Shown here: one piece after another, positions 1 to 7,797 of the stretch
Numbering within the stretch: the first letter of the stretch is position 1
How the letters are laid out: every line of letters begins with the position of its first letter
DNA from: JBBIVP01 sp037439705 [NCBI: bacterium]
GTDB taxonomy: Bacteria > JBBIVP01
Reading direction: 5' to 3'
Assembly: GCA_037439705.1 (NCBI GenBank)
Contig: JBBIVP010000103.1
Span: forward strand, 1-7,797
Length of the DNA: 7,797 nucleotides
Made by a program: the position numbers and the translations under genes
Notes under the pieces: generated by a model
The model's database searches: none
What the model saw: only the letters and a program-made list of their open reading frames with translations
What the model was told of the DNA's origin: nothing

Positions 1-1142
1 TTAAAGTCCCTTTTGGCATAAAAAAACTGGTTCAAAATCCTTGAAAAGGCAACAGGAATAAGTCCGATTGTATATGCAATGAGGGCTGAAGATGTATGAA
101 TCACATCAAGTGATGTAAATCTTCCCCATTTCAGAAAGAGGTCAATTATCTCCCGTGAAAGGATTAAAAGCCCGACCGATGCTGGAAATGTGAGGAAAAA
201 GGAAAGTTCAATTCCATCCCTTAAGGATAGCTCCGCTTCTTTTATTTTATTCCCTGCTATCAAGCGAGAAAGTTCTGGAAGAATTACGCTGGTAACGGGA
301 AATATGAGGATTCCAAGTGGAAACTCAAGAAACCTGCTTGCATAATATAGATATGAAACACTTCCCTCTTTAAGAAGTGATGAAAACATTGTTATCACAA
401 CCAGATTTATCTGATATATGCCAGCACTGAAGGCAGAAATGGACATAAGCCTCATAACCTCTACAGAATATTTATCCTTTATATCAAAGGTAAATTTTGG
501 AAGAAATCCCTTTTTGAGAAGAAATGGAATCTGAACGAGAATCTGAAGAACGCCTCCCGCCACAACTGACCAGGCAACAGGAATGGATGGTTCACTGACG
601 CGTGTCCCCCAAAAAACTGCAAAGGCAATCATTGAAAGGTTTAGAAGCACTGGAGAAAAAGCAGGTGATGAAAAATGTTGAAGGCTGTTTAAAACTCCTG
701 CAAAAAGGGCGGTGAGACTTATGAGGAATATGTATGGAAATGTTATTGCAACGAGACCTGATGTAAGAAGAAATTTTGAACCTTTAAACCCTGGAGCAAA
801 AATTTTAACCTGATAGTCCGATGTAATTACCCCTATGAAAGAAAAAGAGATGAGAATCAAAAAGAAAAGGGTGAAAAAACTTTTGAGAAATTTCTCAGCC
901 CTTTCCCTTCCTTCTTTCGTTAAAACATTTACGAAAACAGGAACAAAAGAACTTGTCAGGGCTCCCTCTGCGAAAAAGCGTCTGAAGGTATTAGGAATCC
1001 TGAAAGCCACATAAAAAGCATCCGCTGAACTTCCTGAACCCAGAACCCTTGCCATAATCATATCTCTTATCAGACCTGTTATCCTGCTCAAAAGGGTGAA
1101 AAAACTCACAACTCCTGCTGAAAGAAGGCTTTCTCTCTTCAT
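1..1142 (-). CDS. murJ: Lipid II flippase MurJ (MviN family), 3'-truncated by the window edge
   Basis: MurJ flips the peptidoglycan precursor lipid II across the inner membrane; it belongs to the MOP exporter superfamily. I translated the frame from ATG at 1142-1140; it stays open for 380 codons to the left edge, so the C-terminal part (families usually reach about 500 residues) is outside the window. The N-terminus has the family signature: SRITGLIRD at 19-27, ADAF at 40-43, AFRIPN at 46-51 and RRFFAEGA from 54. Charged residues known to matter in E. coli MurJ have counterparts at Arg20, Arg26, Asp41 and Arg54, and Arg270 lies in the ASRFLEFP segment. Many hydrophobic segments follow, as expected for a polytopic membrane protein. 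The ATG overlaps the TGA of the upstream phosphatase gene (ATGA), and an AGGA lies about 10 bases before the start, so expression is probably coupled. The peptidoglycan role is inferred from family; transport of another polyprenyl-linked glycan is a less likely alternative. Confidence 0.93.
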   Translation of the reverse strand, partial: MKRESLLSAGVVSFFTLLSRITGLIRDMIMARVLGSGSSADAFYVAFRIPNTFRRFFAEGALTSSFVPVFVNVLTKEGRERAEKFLKSFFTLFFLILISFSFIGVITSDYQVKIFAPGFKGSKFLLTSGLVAITFPYIFLISLTALFAGVLNSLQHFSSPAFSPVLLNLSMIAFAVFWGTRVSEPSIPVAWSVVAGGVLQILVQIPFLLKKGFLPKFTFDIKDKYSVEVMRLMSISAFSAGIYQINLVVITMFSSLLKEGSVSYLYYASRFLEFPLGILIFPVTSVILPELSRLIAGNKIKEAELSLRDGIELSFFLTFPASVGLLILSREIIDLFLKWGRFTSLDVIHTSSALIAYTIGLIPVAFSRILNQFFYAKRDF

Positions 1143-1825
1143 CCAATTATTTTCCTGGGAAACTCAATCATTAACCTTTCCAGTTCACTCTCTCCTATCT
1201 CCTTTGCAAGTTTTTCCATATAACCTCTCATTTGCTTGCTGAATCCGTAATCGTGTGCGTCGGTTGCCATACAATCCACCAATCCGTTTTCAAGCAGAGC
1301 AAAGGCATTTCTCTTTATCTCGTTTCCATATAATCCGAAAAGGCTCCCTATGTTTAGCTGTATTTTATATCCTATCTCCTTCATTTTTCTTATCCTTTCA
1401 ATCGGCTGATTTCTTTCAGGATGTGCAATAATTGGAATGTAGTTTTTTGAAAGACACTTCTCCATAAAAATTTTGAGTGCTTCATCAACAAAAGGAATCC
1501 ACATCTCAACAAGGAAAAAATTTGAACTCTGAGAAATCGTTTTTATCCTTCCATCGTCAATCACTTTTAAAATTCCGGGTTCAAGCAGGTATTCACAGGA
1601 GAAGTGAAACTTTAAAGGAATTTTTTTTATTTCCCCATACATCTCTTCCGAAGGATGAATTTCTTTTTGAGAAGATGGATTCATGTGTGGAGTAAATACT
1701 ATTTCATCAAATCCACATTCTATAAATTCATTAAGGGATAAAAGCGTCTCCTCAATGGTCTCAGGACCATCATCAATAGGAGGAAAAAGGTGGTTGTGAA
1801 GGTCTATATATCCTTTTTTACTCAA
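1139..1825 (-). CDS. cpsB: PHP-fold tyrosine-protein phosphatase, CpsB/CapC/YwqE family
   Basis: Metal-dependent phosphatase of the PHP fold that removes phosphate from the tyrosine cluster of capsule/exopolysaccharide BY-kinases. The 228-residue length matches the family. Metal-binding motifs are visible in order: DLHNH with His10 and His12, then DDGP at 18-21; TPH with His47; Glu78 in CEY; Glu107 in LVEM; His135 in AHPERN; and TDAH with Asp189 and His191. The start is a TTG at 1825-1823. No other usual start codon precedes the first metal motif, and an in-frame TGA lies three codons upstream. The start overlaps the end of the acyl-CoA dehydrogenase gene by 8 bases, and the only Shine-Dalgarno-like bases (GAAAGAG) sit almost against it, so translational coupling is likely. 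Its inferred substrate is the Wzc-like kinase two genes upstream. The family is best known from Firmicutes; proteobacterial Wzc systems usually use the unrelated low-molecular-weight phosphatase Wzb. Confidence 0.88.
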   Translation of the reverse strand: MSKKGYIDLHNHLFPPIDDGPETIEETLLSLNEFIECGFDEIVFTPHMNPSSQKEIHPSEEMYGEIKKIPLKFHFSCEYLLEPGILKVIDDGRIKTISQSSNFFLVEMWIPFVDEALKIFMEKCLSKNYIPIIAHPERNQPIERIRKMKEIGYKIQLNIGSLFGLYGNEIKRNAFALLENGLVDCMATDAHDYGFSKQMRGYMEKLAKEIGESELERLMIEFPRKIIG

Positions 1826-2966
1826 ACTCTTTCAGGATGCTTGTAGCAATTACAATTTTCTGAATTTCCGATGTTCCTTCATATATCTCTGTGATCTTTG
1901 CATCCCTGAAATGTCTTTCAACGCTGTTGTCTGTGATATATCCGTAACCCCCAAATATCTGAATCGCTTTTGTAGTTACCCACATCGCAGTTTCTGAAGC
2001 GAAAAGTTTGGCCATTGCTGCTTCTTTGGTGAATTTCAATTTTTTATCCTTAAGATAAGCAGCTCTAAGGGTTAGAAGTCTTGCCGCATCTATTCTTGTT
2101 CCCATGTATGCTATAATTTCCTGAACCATTTCAAACTCGCATATATTCTGCCCAAAAGCCTTCCTCTCCTTTGAATATCTTACTGCCTCCTCAAAAGCTG
2201 CTCTTGCTATGCCCAGTGCCTGCGCAGCAATTCCTATCCTTCCACCATCAAGGGTTGTCATGGCAACTTTGAAACCTTCTCCCACCTGCCCGAGAAGATT
2301 CTCTTCCGGCACCCTCACTCCATCAAGAATAATCTGGGCGGTTCCTGAACCCCTTATTCCCAGTTTCTTCTCAACCTTTGAAATAATATATCCCTTCATC
2401 TCTTTTTCAAGAATAAATGCGCATATTCCCTTATGCTTTAGACTCCTGTCAATAGTTGCAAAAATAATAGCAATATCAGCCTGAGGACCATTGGTAACAA
2501 AATTCTTTGTCCCTTCAAGTATGTATTCGTTCCCCTCTTTCCTCGCAATTGTTCTCAAACCCACAGCATCACTTCCGGAATCTGGCTCGGAAAGACAGAA
2601 ACATCCAAGCTTTTCTCCTTTCGCGATTGGAACGAGGTATTTCATTTTTTGCTCCTCTGTTCCATATCTCAAAAGAGGGTCAGAAACAAGAGAATTGTTC
2701 ACGCTCATTATAACTCCGGTGGAAGCGCAGGCTGCTGATATCTCTTCCATCGCAAGGACATAGGAAACTGTATCAAACCCGGCACCTCCATATTTTTCAG
2801 GAACCATCATTCCCATAAACCCCATTTCAGCAAGTTTTTTTATTATTTCTTTCGGGAAATACTCTTCTTCATCTATTTTTCTTGCAAGAGGAAGTATTTC
2901 CTTTTTTGCAAACTCCTCAGCTATTCTTTTAACCTCTTTTTGCTCTTCGGTAAGTTCAAACTTCAT
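1818..2966 (-). CDS. Acyl-CoA dehydrogenase (short-chain/butyryl-CoA dehydrogenase-like)
   Basis: FAD flavoprotein that oxidises acyl-CoA to trans-2-enoyl-CoA and passes electrons to electron-transfer flavoprotein. At 382 residues it is full length. It has the N-terminal helical domain (about 1-118), the middle beta domain with CFCLSEPDSGSDA at 122-134 and KNFVTNG at 154-160, and the C-terminal helical domain with RKAFGQ at 268-273, FGGYGY at 338-343 and IYEGTSEIQ at 361-369. Glu363 in YEGTSEIQ is at the position of the catalytic base in short-chain (Bcd/SCAD-type) enzymes. The chain length of the substrate cannot be read from sequence. The ATG at 2966 has a very strong ribosome binding site and overlaps the end of the wzc-like gene by 11 bases. 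The downstream phosphatase gene overlaps its TAA end. No etfA/etfB, thiolase or hydratase gene is in view, so its place in a polysaccharide operon is unexplained. Confidence 0.93.
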   Translation of the reverse strand: MKFELTEEQKEVKRIAEEFAKKEILPLARKIDEEEYFPKEIIKKLAEMGFMGMMVPEKYGGAGFDTVSYVLAMEEISAACASTGVIMSVNNSLVSDPLLRYGTEEQKMKYLVPIAKGEKLGCFCLSEPDSGSDAVGLRTIARKEGNEYILEGTKNFVTNGPQADIAIIFATIDRSLKHKGICAFILEKEMKGYIISKVEKKLGIRGSGTAQIILDGVRVPEENLLGQVGEGFKVAMTTLDGGRIGIAAQALGIARAAFEEAVRYSKERKAFGQNICEFEMVQEIIAYMGTRIDAARLLTLRAAYLKDKKLKFTKEAAMAKLFASETAMWVTTKAIQIFGGYGYITDNSVERHFRDAKITEIYEGTSEIQKIVIATSILKEFE

Positions 2967-4275
2967 TTTTCTTCCTCCTTTTTATCTTTTTCCATATTGT
3001 ATCTTTATTTTCCTCAGGGTAAATATAATAGTAGTAATATCTTCCCCTCCTTACAGGAACTTTGTTCATTATACATCCTGTGATATTAGCTTTTACATTC
3101 TTCAAAAGTTTTATAGCTTTTGCAAGATGGGCACGGGATGTCTCGTACGGCGTAATGATCAGAAATACACCATCAACTATTCTTGAAAGTATAAGAGCCT
3201 CAACTCCTAAAAGGATTGGCGAGGTGTCAATAAAGATGTAAGAATATAAATTCTTTAAACTGGAAATGATTTCTTGGGGCTTTTTTGATTCAAGAAGAAC
3301 GGGAATAAAAGAGTTTCTTGAGCCAGCAGGAATTATTTTCAGGTTTTCCTTAAATTCATAGATGCACTCATCAATTGGTGAACCAACAAGAAGGTCAACA
3401 AATCCCTTTTTTTCCTCTAAATTTGCCATTTTTGTCAGGTGCATTTTCTTCAGGTCAGCATCTATAATCAAAACCTTTTGAGTTCCTTCTGAAAAAACTT
3501 CTCCTAAAAGATGGACAAGTGTCGTTTTCCCTTCCCCTGGAAGGGGACTTGTAATTAAAAATGTTGATAATTTTTCGGATAAAGGTGAATAAAAAATGGT
3601 TGTTTTTAAAATTATTGCTGATTCTTTGAGATAATGCTCCAGTTTCACTTCGGATGAATTCCTGTTTGGCCTCACCTCTGGCAGGACACCAAATACAGAG
3701 ATTTTGTAGAGACTCTCTATCTCTTCAGGAGAATTTATTGTATCGCTGAAATAATAAATTAAAAAGGCTACCATAAATCCGAACAGAAATCCTGAAAAAA
3801 GAGAAAAAAGGAGTATCTTCTTTTTATTCGGAAAAACTGGAAAGTTGGGGGGAACTGCCCTGTCTATGATTTTTATATTTCCAACAGATGCTGCTTTAGC
3901 AATTCTTACCTCTTCATATTTTGTGAGCAAGAATGTGTATATGTCTTCATTTACCTTTAGATTCCTTGCGAGCCTCAAAAGGTTTCTTTCCACCTCAGGA
4001 TAGTTCTTTATCTCAAGTTCGTATTTATTTATGAACTCCTCAATTCCGTTTTTCCTTGCGGTAAGGGTTTTCTCCCTTTCCCTCAAAATATCCTTTATTT
4101 TCTCAATAACTTCTGCCCTCTCAGCAGAGACTTCCATTACCTCAGGATGGTTCTCCGTAAATTTTTGAAGAAGGGAATACCTTTTTATATCAAGCTCAGC
4201 AAGCTTTGATGTGAGCGATTGGATGACCTGGTCGTCAAAAGATGAAGAAAGCACCTTTGATGGATCCTTATCCAT
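2956..4275 (-). CDS. wzc: Wzc-like BY-kinase, C-terminal fragment: coiled coil, second membrane segment and kinase domain (downstream of frameshift)
   Basis: C-terminal part of a Wzc-type bacterial tyrosine kinase that controls polysaccharide polymerisation and export. The coordinates start at the first ATG (439 residues), but the frame is open upstream to about 4407 and encodes further coiled coil (DKQEAEGIIEKLSELEKE), so the ATG is probably not a natural start. Residues 1-130 are largely coiled coil. The proline-rich stretch PPNFPVFPNKKK (142-153) leads into membrane segment 2 (about 154-176). The cytoplasmic kinase follows: Walker A SPLPGEGKTT (243-252, Lys250), Walker A' VLIIDAD (268-274), Walker B YIFID (346-350) and a C-terminal tyrosine cluster (Tyr413-417 and Tyr419), the expected autophosphorylation and dephosphorylation site. 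The EX2RX2R oligomerisation motif seems degenerate (ESAIILK, 218-224). The ATG at 4275 has no well-spaced Shine-Dalgarno. With one base restored, both fragments form a 737-residue protein, a normal Wzc length. Confidence 0.88.
   Translation of the reverse strand: MDKDPSKVLSSSFDDQVIQSLTSKLAELDIKRYSLLQKFTENHPEVMEVSAERAEVIEKIKDILREREKTLTARKNGIEEFINKYELEIKNYPEVERNLLRLARNLKVNEDIYTFLLTKYEEVRIAKAASVGNIKIIDRAVPPNFPVFPNKKKILLFSLFSGFLFGFMVAFLIYYFSDTINSPEEIESLYKISVFGVLPEVRPNRNSSEVKLEHYLKESAIILKTTIFYSPLSEKLSTFLITSPLPGEGKTTLVHLLGEVFSEGTQKVLIIDADLKKMHLTKMANLEEKKGFVDLLVGSPIDECIYEFKENLKIIPAGSRNSFIPVLLESKKPQEIISSLKNLYSYIFIDTSPILLGVEALILSRIVDGVFLIITPYETSRAHLAKAIKLLKNVKANITGCIMNKVPVRRGRYYYYYIYPEENKDTIWKKIKRRKKNEV
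2974..2980 (-). promoter_or_regulatory. Strong ribosome binding site of the acyl-CoA dehydrogenase gene
   Basis: On the minus strand this reads AAGGAGG, a full Shine-Dalgarno match, 7 bases before the ATG at 2966. It lies inside the last codons of the wzc-like gene. It is the strongest such site in the operon and would allow translation of the dehydrogenase even if translation of the frameshifted upstream gene stops early. Confidence 0.8.
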
Positions 4276-4352
4276 ATCCTGGATAGCCCTTTTTATCTGA
4301 AATAGTTCTATCTCTATTCCTGTCTTTTCTTTCTCCAGTTCCGAAAGTTTCT

Positions 4353-4410
4353 CTATAATTCCCTCAGCCTCCTGCTTATCTCCGCTATCCCAAACCTTTT
4401 CCTGAACTCA
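4353..4410 (-). other. Apparent -1 frameshift inside the wzc-like gene
   Basis: The upstream frame ends at TAG (4355-4353). The downstream frame is closed at TGA (4410-4408), so the change of frame must lie between these points. Family-like sequence (EFRKRFGIAE) ends near 4379 in the first frame, and coiled coil starting DKQEAEG begins at 4380 in the second. One extra G there would read GIAEDKQEAEG without interruption, so a single missing base explains the break. It lies inside the periplasmic coiled coil, not at the natural CpsC/CpsD boundary after the second membrane segment, so this is not a normal two-gene arrangement. I see no classic X-XXY-YYZ slippery heptamer in the correct phase. 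An AGGAGG (4373-4368) lies within the window. Confidence 0.85.
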
Positions 4411-5168
4411 TCCATTTTCTCTTCTGATTCCTTGAGTTGCTCCTTGACCTTCTCAAGCTGAGAGAAAATGAAATCCATGGTCTGCGATATGTCCTCGGTC
4501 CATTTTTCTTTGTTGAACTCTATATAAACCTCTGCTATCGTGTTCGCGATTTCAGCAGATTTTACTGGATCCGTCCATGAAAAAAAAACTTTTATAAGGT
4601 TTGTAGCCTCTCCGATCTTCTCAGTTTTTATAGAATTTTTTATCTCCTTAACTATATCCTCAAAAGAGTGTTTATAAAGAAAAGCTTCTCCCTCTCCTCT
4701 GCAATAGATGAATTCAATGAGAAATTCCTCTGGATTAAGTTTCTTTCCGTTTACAAAGGCTGAATGCTCTGTGCAGTTCTCTTTTACTACAAGCCTTATG
4801 GGAGCACCAAGAAACTTTTCATCTACCTGAAGTTTTTTTATCTTAAATGTCAGGTTTCCCTTTATCTCCTTTAAATTTACATCAAGCATGCTTATTCTTG
4901 CTACCCTTTCAGCAATACTCCTTGACTTTATTATCTCCATCTCAGTATCCACTCTGGAGGGGCGTCCGTATAGAAATAGATCCTCAAGGAGTGTTCTTCT
5001 GTTGACGGGCTCTTCAACCTGAATGATTGAAAAAGCGGTGTAGACGGGATGCTTTGAAAAAGAGTAAATGAGCCCTACGATCCCAAAAATTAAAACAGAA
5101 GAGAGTATGATATGCCATTTTAAAAGAATGATATTGAAAATCTCCCTGAAAAATGCCCTTTCTTCCAT
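4353..5168 (-). CDS. wzc: Wzc-like polysaccharide co-polymerase, N-terminal fragment: Wzz domain and first membrane segment (upstream of frameshift)
   Basis: N-terminal part of the same Wzc-type inner-membrane protein as the adjacent downstream fragment. It has a short cytoplasmic start, a first membrane segment at about residues 17-37 (WHIILSSVLIFGIVGLIYSF) and the beginning of the periplasmic Wzz chain-length-determinant domain. The Wzz-type features are TAFSIIQVEEP after the membrane segment, EMEIIKSRSIAERV near 77-90 and DPVKSAEIANTIAEVYIEFN near 200-219. It then enters a coiled coil that stops abruptly at 271 residues. Without its second membrane segment and kinase it would lack the normal Wzc architecture. 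The start is ATG at 5168, 3 bases after the wza-like stop, with AGAAGG (5180-5175) as ribosome binding site. Its partner would be the wza-like outer-membrane channel encoded immediately upstream. Confidence 0.88.
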   Translation of the reverse strand: MEERAFFREIFNIILLKWHIILSSVLIFGIVGLIYSFSKHPVYTAFSIIQVEEPVNRRTLLEDLFLYGRPSRVDTEMEIIKSRSIAERVARISMLDVNLKEIKGNLTFKIKKLQVDEKFLGAPIRLVVKENCTEHSAFVNGKKLNPEEFLIEFIYCRGEGEAFLYKHSFEDIVKEIKNSIKTEKIGEATNLIKVFFSWTDPVKSAEIANTIAEVYIEFNKEKWTEDISQTMDFIFSQLEKVKEQLKESEEKMDEFRKRFGIAEISRRLREL

Positions 5169-5171
5169 TTA

Positions 5172-6194
5172 CTACCTTCTTATTAAATCCCTTATGAGGT
5201 AGGTCTTCCACATTATATCAAGGGGGGTCATTATCAGGAGGTCTATGGTTGGCTTTATGAGTTCAAGGGTTTCGTTCCAGCTCGCAATTCCGGATTTTGA
5301 AACAACCACTATATCTCCGGGTTCCACAAATACCCCTGCAAGTTTTAGAAGGTCTTCCTTCTTTCTCTTCATACTATCTCCAAAATTTACAAGATAGAAC
5401 TCAAGGTTAAATGGAGCACCCTTAACAAGAATTATGCTGTTTCCAGCTGTCTTCTTTATCCCTCCTGCCAGGGTTAAAACCTTTAAAAGGGAAATTTTGT
5501 CTTCTTCAGAAGTTATTGCTCCTGGATTTCCAACCTCTCCAATAACATATACAGCCTGACTTTTCATATTTGGCACATAAATTATATCTCCGTCCTCTAC
5601 AAAAACATTCCTTTCAATCTCTCCCTTTTTCAGAATCCCGTAAAGATTTATAGGATATGCCTTTCCTTTCCTTACGAGATAGGCACATCCTAAGTAAGCG
5701 AACTCAGTTGGTCCACCTGCCAGTCCTAAAACTTCAAGGAGAGTTGCTTCTCTTGTTAGCGGTATCGCTCCCGGAGACTTAACCTCTCCAAGAACATAAA
5801 CAAATCTTGAGGCGTATGTTTTTATGGTCACATCTATGGATGGTTTCTTTAAAAATTTTGAATACTCCCTTTGAAGCAGTGCCTTTATCTCCTCCGTTCC
5901 CATACCTTTTACATCTATTTCGCCCAGAATGGGAAGAACTATGGTATTATTTCTTGATACTGTAACTTCAGAAGACAGTTCCGGCTGATTCCATATAGAT
6001 ATTCTCAAAACATCACCGGGCCCAACTGCATATCCTTTTGTTTCCGGTCTCAATTCTCCTATTTGAAGCTCCAGAGACGGCTGGACGCTCAGGGATTCCT
6101 TTGGAATTTTAACTACTGATGGCAGAATCTCTCTCCTTGCACACGAGAATAAAAGAAACATTGACATAATCTTTAACAGTTTGGTTCTATCCAT
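5172..6194 (-). CDS. wza: Wza-like polysaccharide export outer-membrane lipoprotein
   Basis: Predicted outer-membrane channel through which capsule or exopolysaccharide leaves the cell. The N-terminus is a lipoprotein signal: Lys-rich start, hydrophobic stretch and LFSC lipobox with Cys18. Ala follows Cys, so there is no Asp+2 inner-membrane retention signal. Next come the Poly_export domain (about 54-126, starting GYAVGPGDVLRISIW) and two SLBB domains, at about 131-205 (VYVLGEVKSPGAI, LAGGPTEFA) and 214-299 (VYVIGEVGNPGAI, LAGGIKKTA, EPGDIVVV). The last 35 or so residues are predicted helical with alternating polar and hydrophobic residues (LELIKPTIDLLIM), the position of the helix that forms the outer-membrane pore in E. 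coli Wza. At 340 residues it resembles family members. The first ATG is kept because later Met10 and Met12 would remove the positive N-region of the signal. Shine-Dalgarno pairing is weak. It is the first gene of the minus-strand operon. Confidence 0.92.
   Translation of the reverse strand: MDRTKLLKIMSMFLLFSCARREILPSVVKIPKESLSVQPSLELQIGELRPETKGYAVGPGDVLRISIWNQPELSSEVTVSRNNTIVLPILGEIDVKGMGTEEIKALLQREYSKFLKKPSIDVTIKTYASRFVYVLGEVKSPGAIPLTREATLLEVLGLAGGPTEFAYLGCAYLVRKGKAYPINLYGILKKGEIERNVFVEDGDIIYVPNMKSQAVYVIGEVGNPGAITSEEDKISLLKVLTLAGGIKKTAGNSIILVKGAPFNLEFYLVNFGDSMKRKKEDLLKLAGVFVEPGDIVVVSKSGIASWNETLELIKPTIDLLIMTPLDIMWKTYLIRDLIRR
5175..5180 (-). promoter_or_regulatory. Ribosome binding site of the wzc-like gene
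   Basis: Minus-strand AGAAGG, 6 bases before the ATG at 5168. It lies in the last codons of the wza-like gene, whose TAG falls between the site and the start. This supports coupled synthesis of channel and kinase. Confidence 0.6.
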
Positions 6195-6211
6195 TTTAAA
6201 TTCTGTTTTTT

Positions 6212-6240
6212 CTTATACCACAATATTATAGTCTATACAA
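6212..6240 (-). promoter_or_regulatory. Putative promoter of the polysaccharide export operon
   Basis: On the minus strand TTGTAT (6240-6235) is followed after 17 bases by TATAAG (6217-6212), preceded by TGG, which gives an extended -10 (TGnTATAAG). A second -10-like hexamer, TATAAT, is a perfect match at 6230-6225 but has no good -35 at normal spacing. Either would give a short leader before the ATG at 6194 (about 10-25 bases). Motif reading only; the region is AT-rich and chance matches are possible. Confidence 0.45.
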
Positions 6241-6244
6241 AAAC

Positions 6245-7797
<1,553 letters not shown>

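Noticed and set aside
1477-1695. Plus-strand open frame opposite the PHP phosphatase
   Set aside because: It covers conserved phosphatase codons on the other strand and has no recognisable content.
2209-2763. Plus-strand open frames opposite the acyl-CoA dehydrogenase
   Set aside because: Their translations match nothing recognisable and they lie fully inside a well-supported gene on the other strand.
4385-4410. Classic -1 programmed frameshift site around the AGGAAAAGG stretch
   Set aside because: The A-run is out of phase for an X-XXY-YYZ heptamer in the upstream frame, and no obvious downstream stem-loop was seen. A missing base is simpler.
2956-5168. Natural CpsC/CpsD-like two-gene arrangement (separate Wzz adaptor and kinase)
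   Set aside because: In natural splits the adaptor keeps both membrane segments. Here the second membrane segment and half the periplasmic coiled coil are on the kinase fragment, and its only ATG lacks a proper ribosome binding site.
5014-5211. Short minus-strand frame across the wza-wzc junction
   Set aside because: It is out of frame with both genes and overlaps the membrane segment of the wzc-like protein; no domain or good start.

Overview
The window comes from a low-GC (by eye, high-30s percent) bacterium with AGA/AGG-rich, ATA-rich coding and Lys/Glu-rich proteins. A Wza-type outer-membrane export lipoprotein and a Wzc-type tyrosine kinase point to a two-membrane (diderm) cell. The composition would suit a thermophilic or candidate-phylum lineage, but I cannot name the taxon from sequence alone. 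Gene density is very high. No stretch longer than about 115 bases lacks a gene, and I see no RNA genes, CRISPR arrays, insertion sequences or terminators.

Left arm, minus strand, read from 6194 down to 1. This is one tightly packed operon: a wza-like polysaccharide export lipoprotein; a wzc-like chain-length regulator/BY-kinase, broken into two reading frames by an apparent -1 frameshift near 4353-4410; an acyl-CoA dehydrogenase; a CpsB/YwqE-type PHP tyrosine phosphatase; and murJ, which runs off the left edge. Junctions are 3-bp gaps or 4-11 bp overlaps, so translational coupling is likely. Export channel, kinase and phosphatase form the usual control cycle for capsule or exopolysaccharide polymerisation and export. 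MurJ moves lipid II for peptidoglycan. The acyl-CoA dehydrogenase has no obvious link to either process.

Right arm, plus strand, from 6309. This holds atpD (F1-ATPase beta subunit) followed by the start of atpC (epsilon), overlapping by 3 bases. A divergent 114-bp intergenic region (6195-6308) carries plausible back-to-back sigma70-type promoters. The rest of the ATP synthase genes are not upstream, so this is a detached atpD-atpC pair.

The two most notable points are apparent defects in normally conserved genes: the frameshift in wzc, and an Arg in place of the near-invariant Gly just before the catalytic Lys of the AtpD P-loop. Each is explained by one base, so consensus error must be excluded first. 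I found no convincing new multi-gene system here. The unusual content is the composition of the operon and these two lesions.
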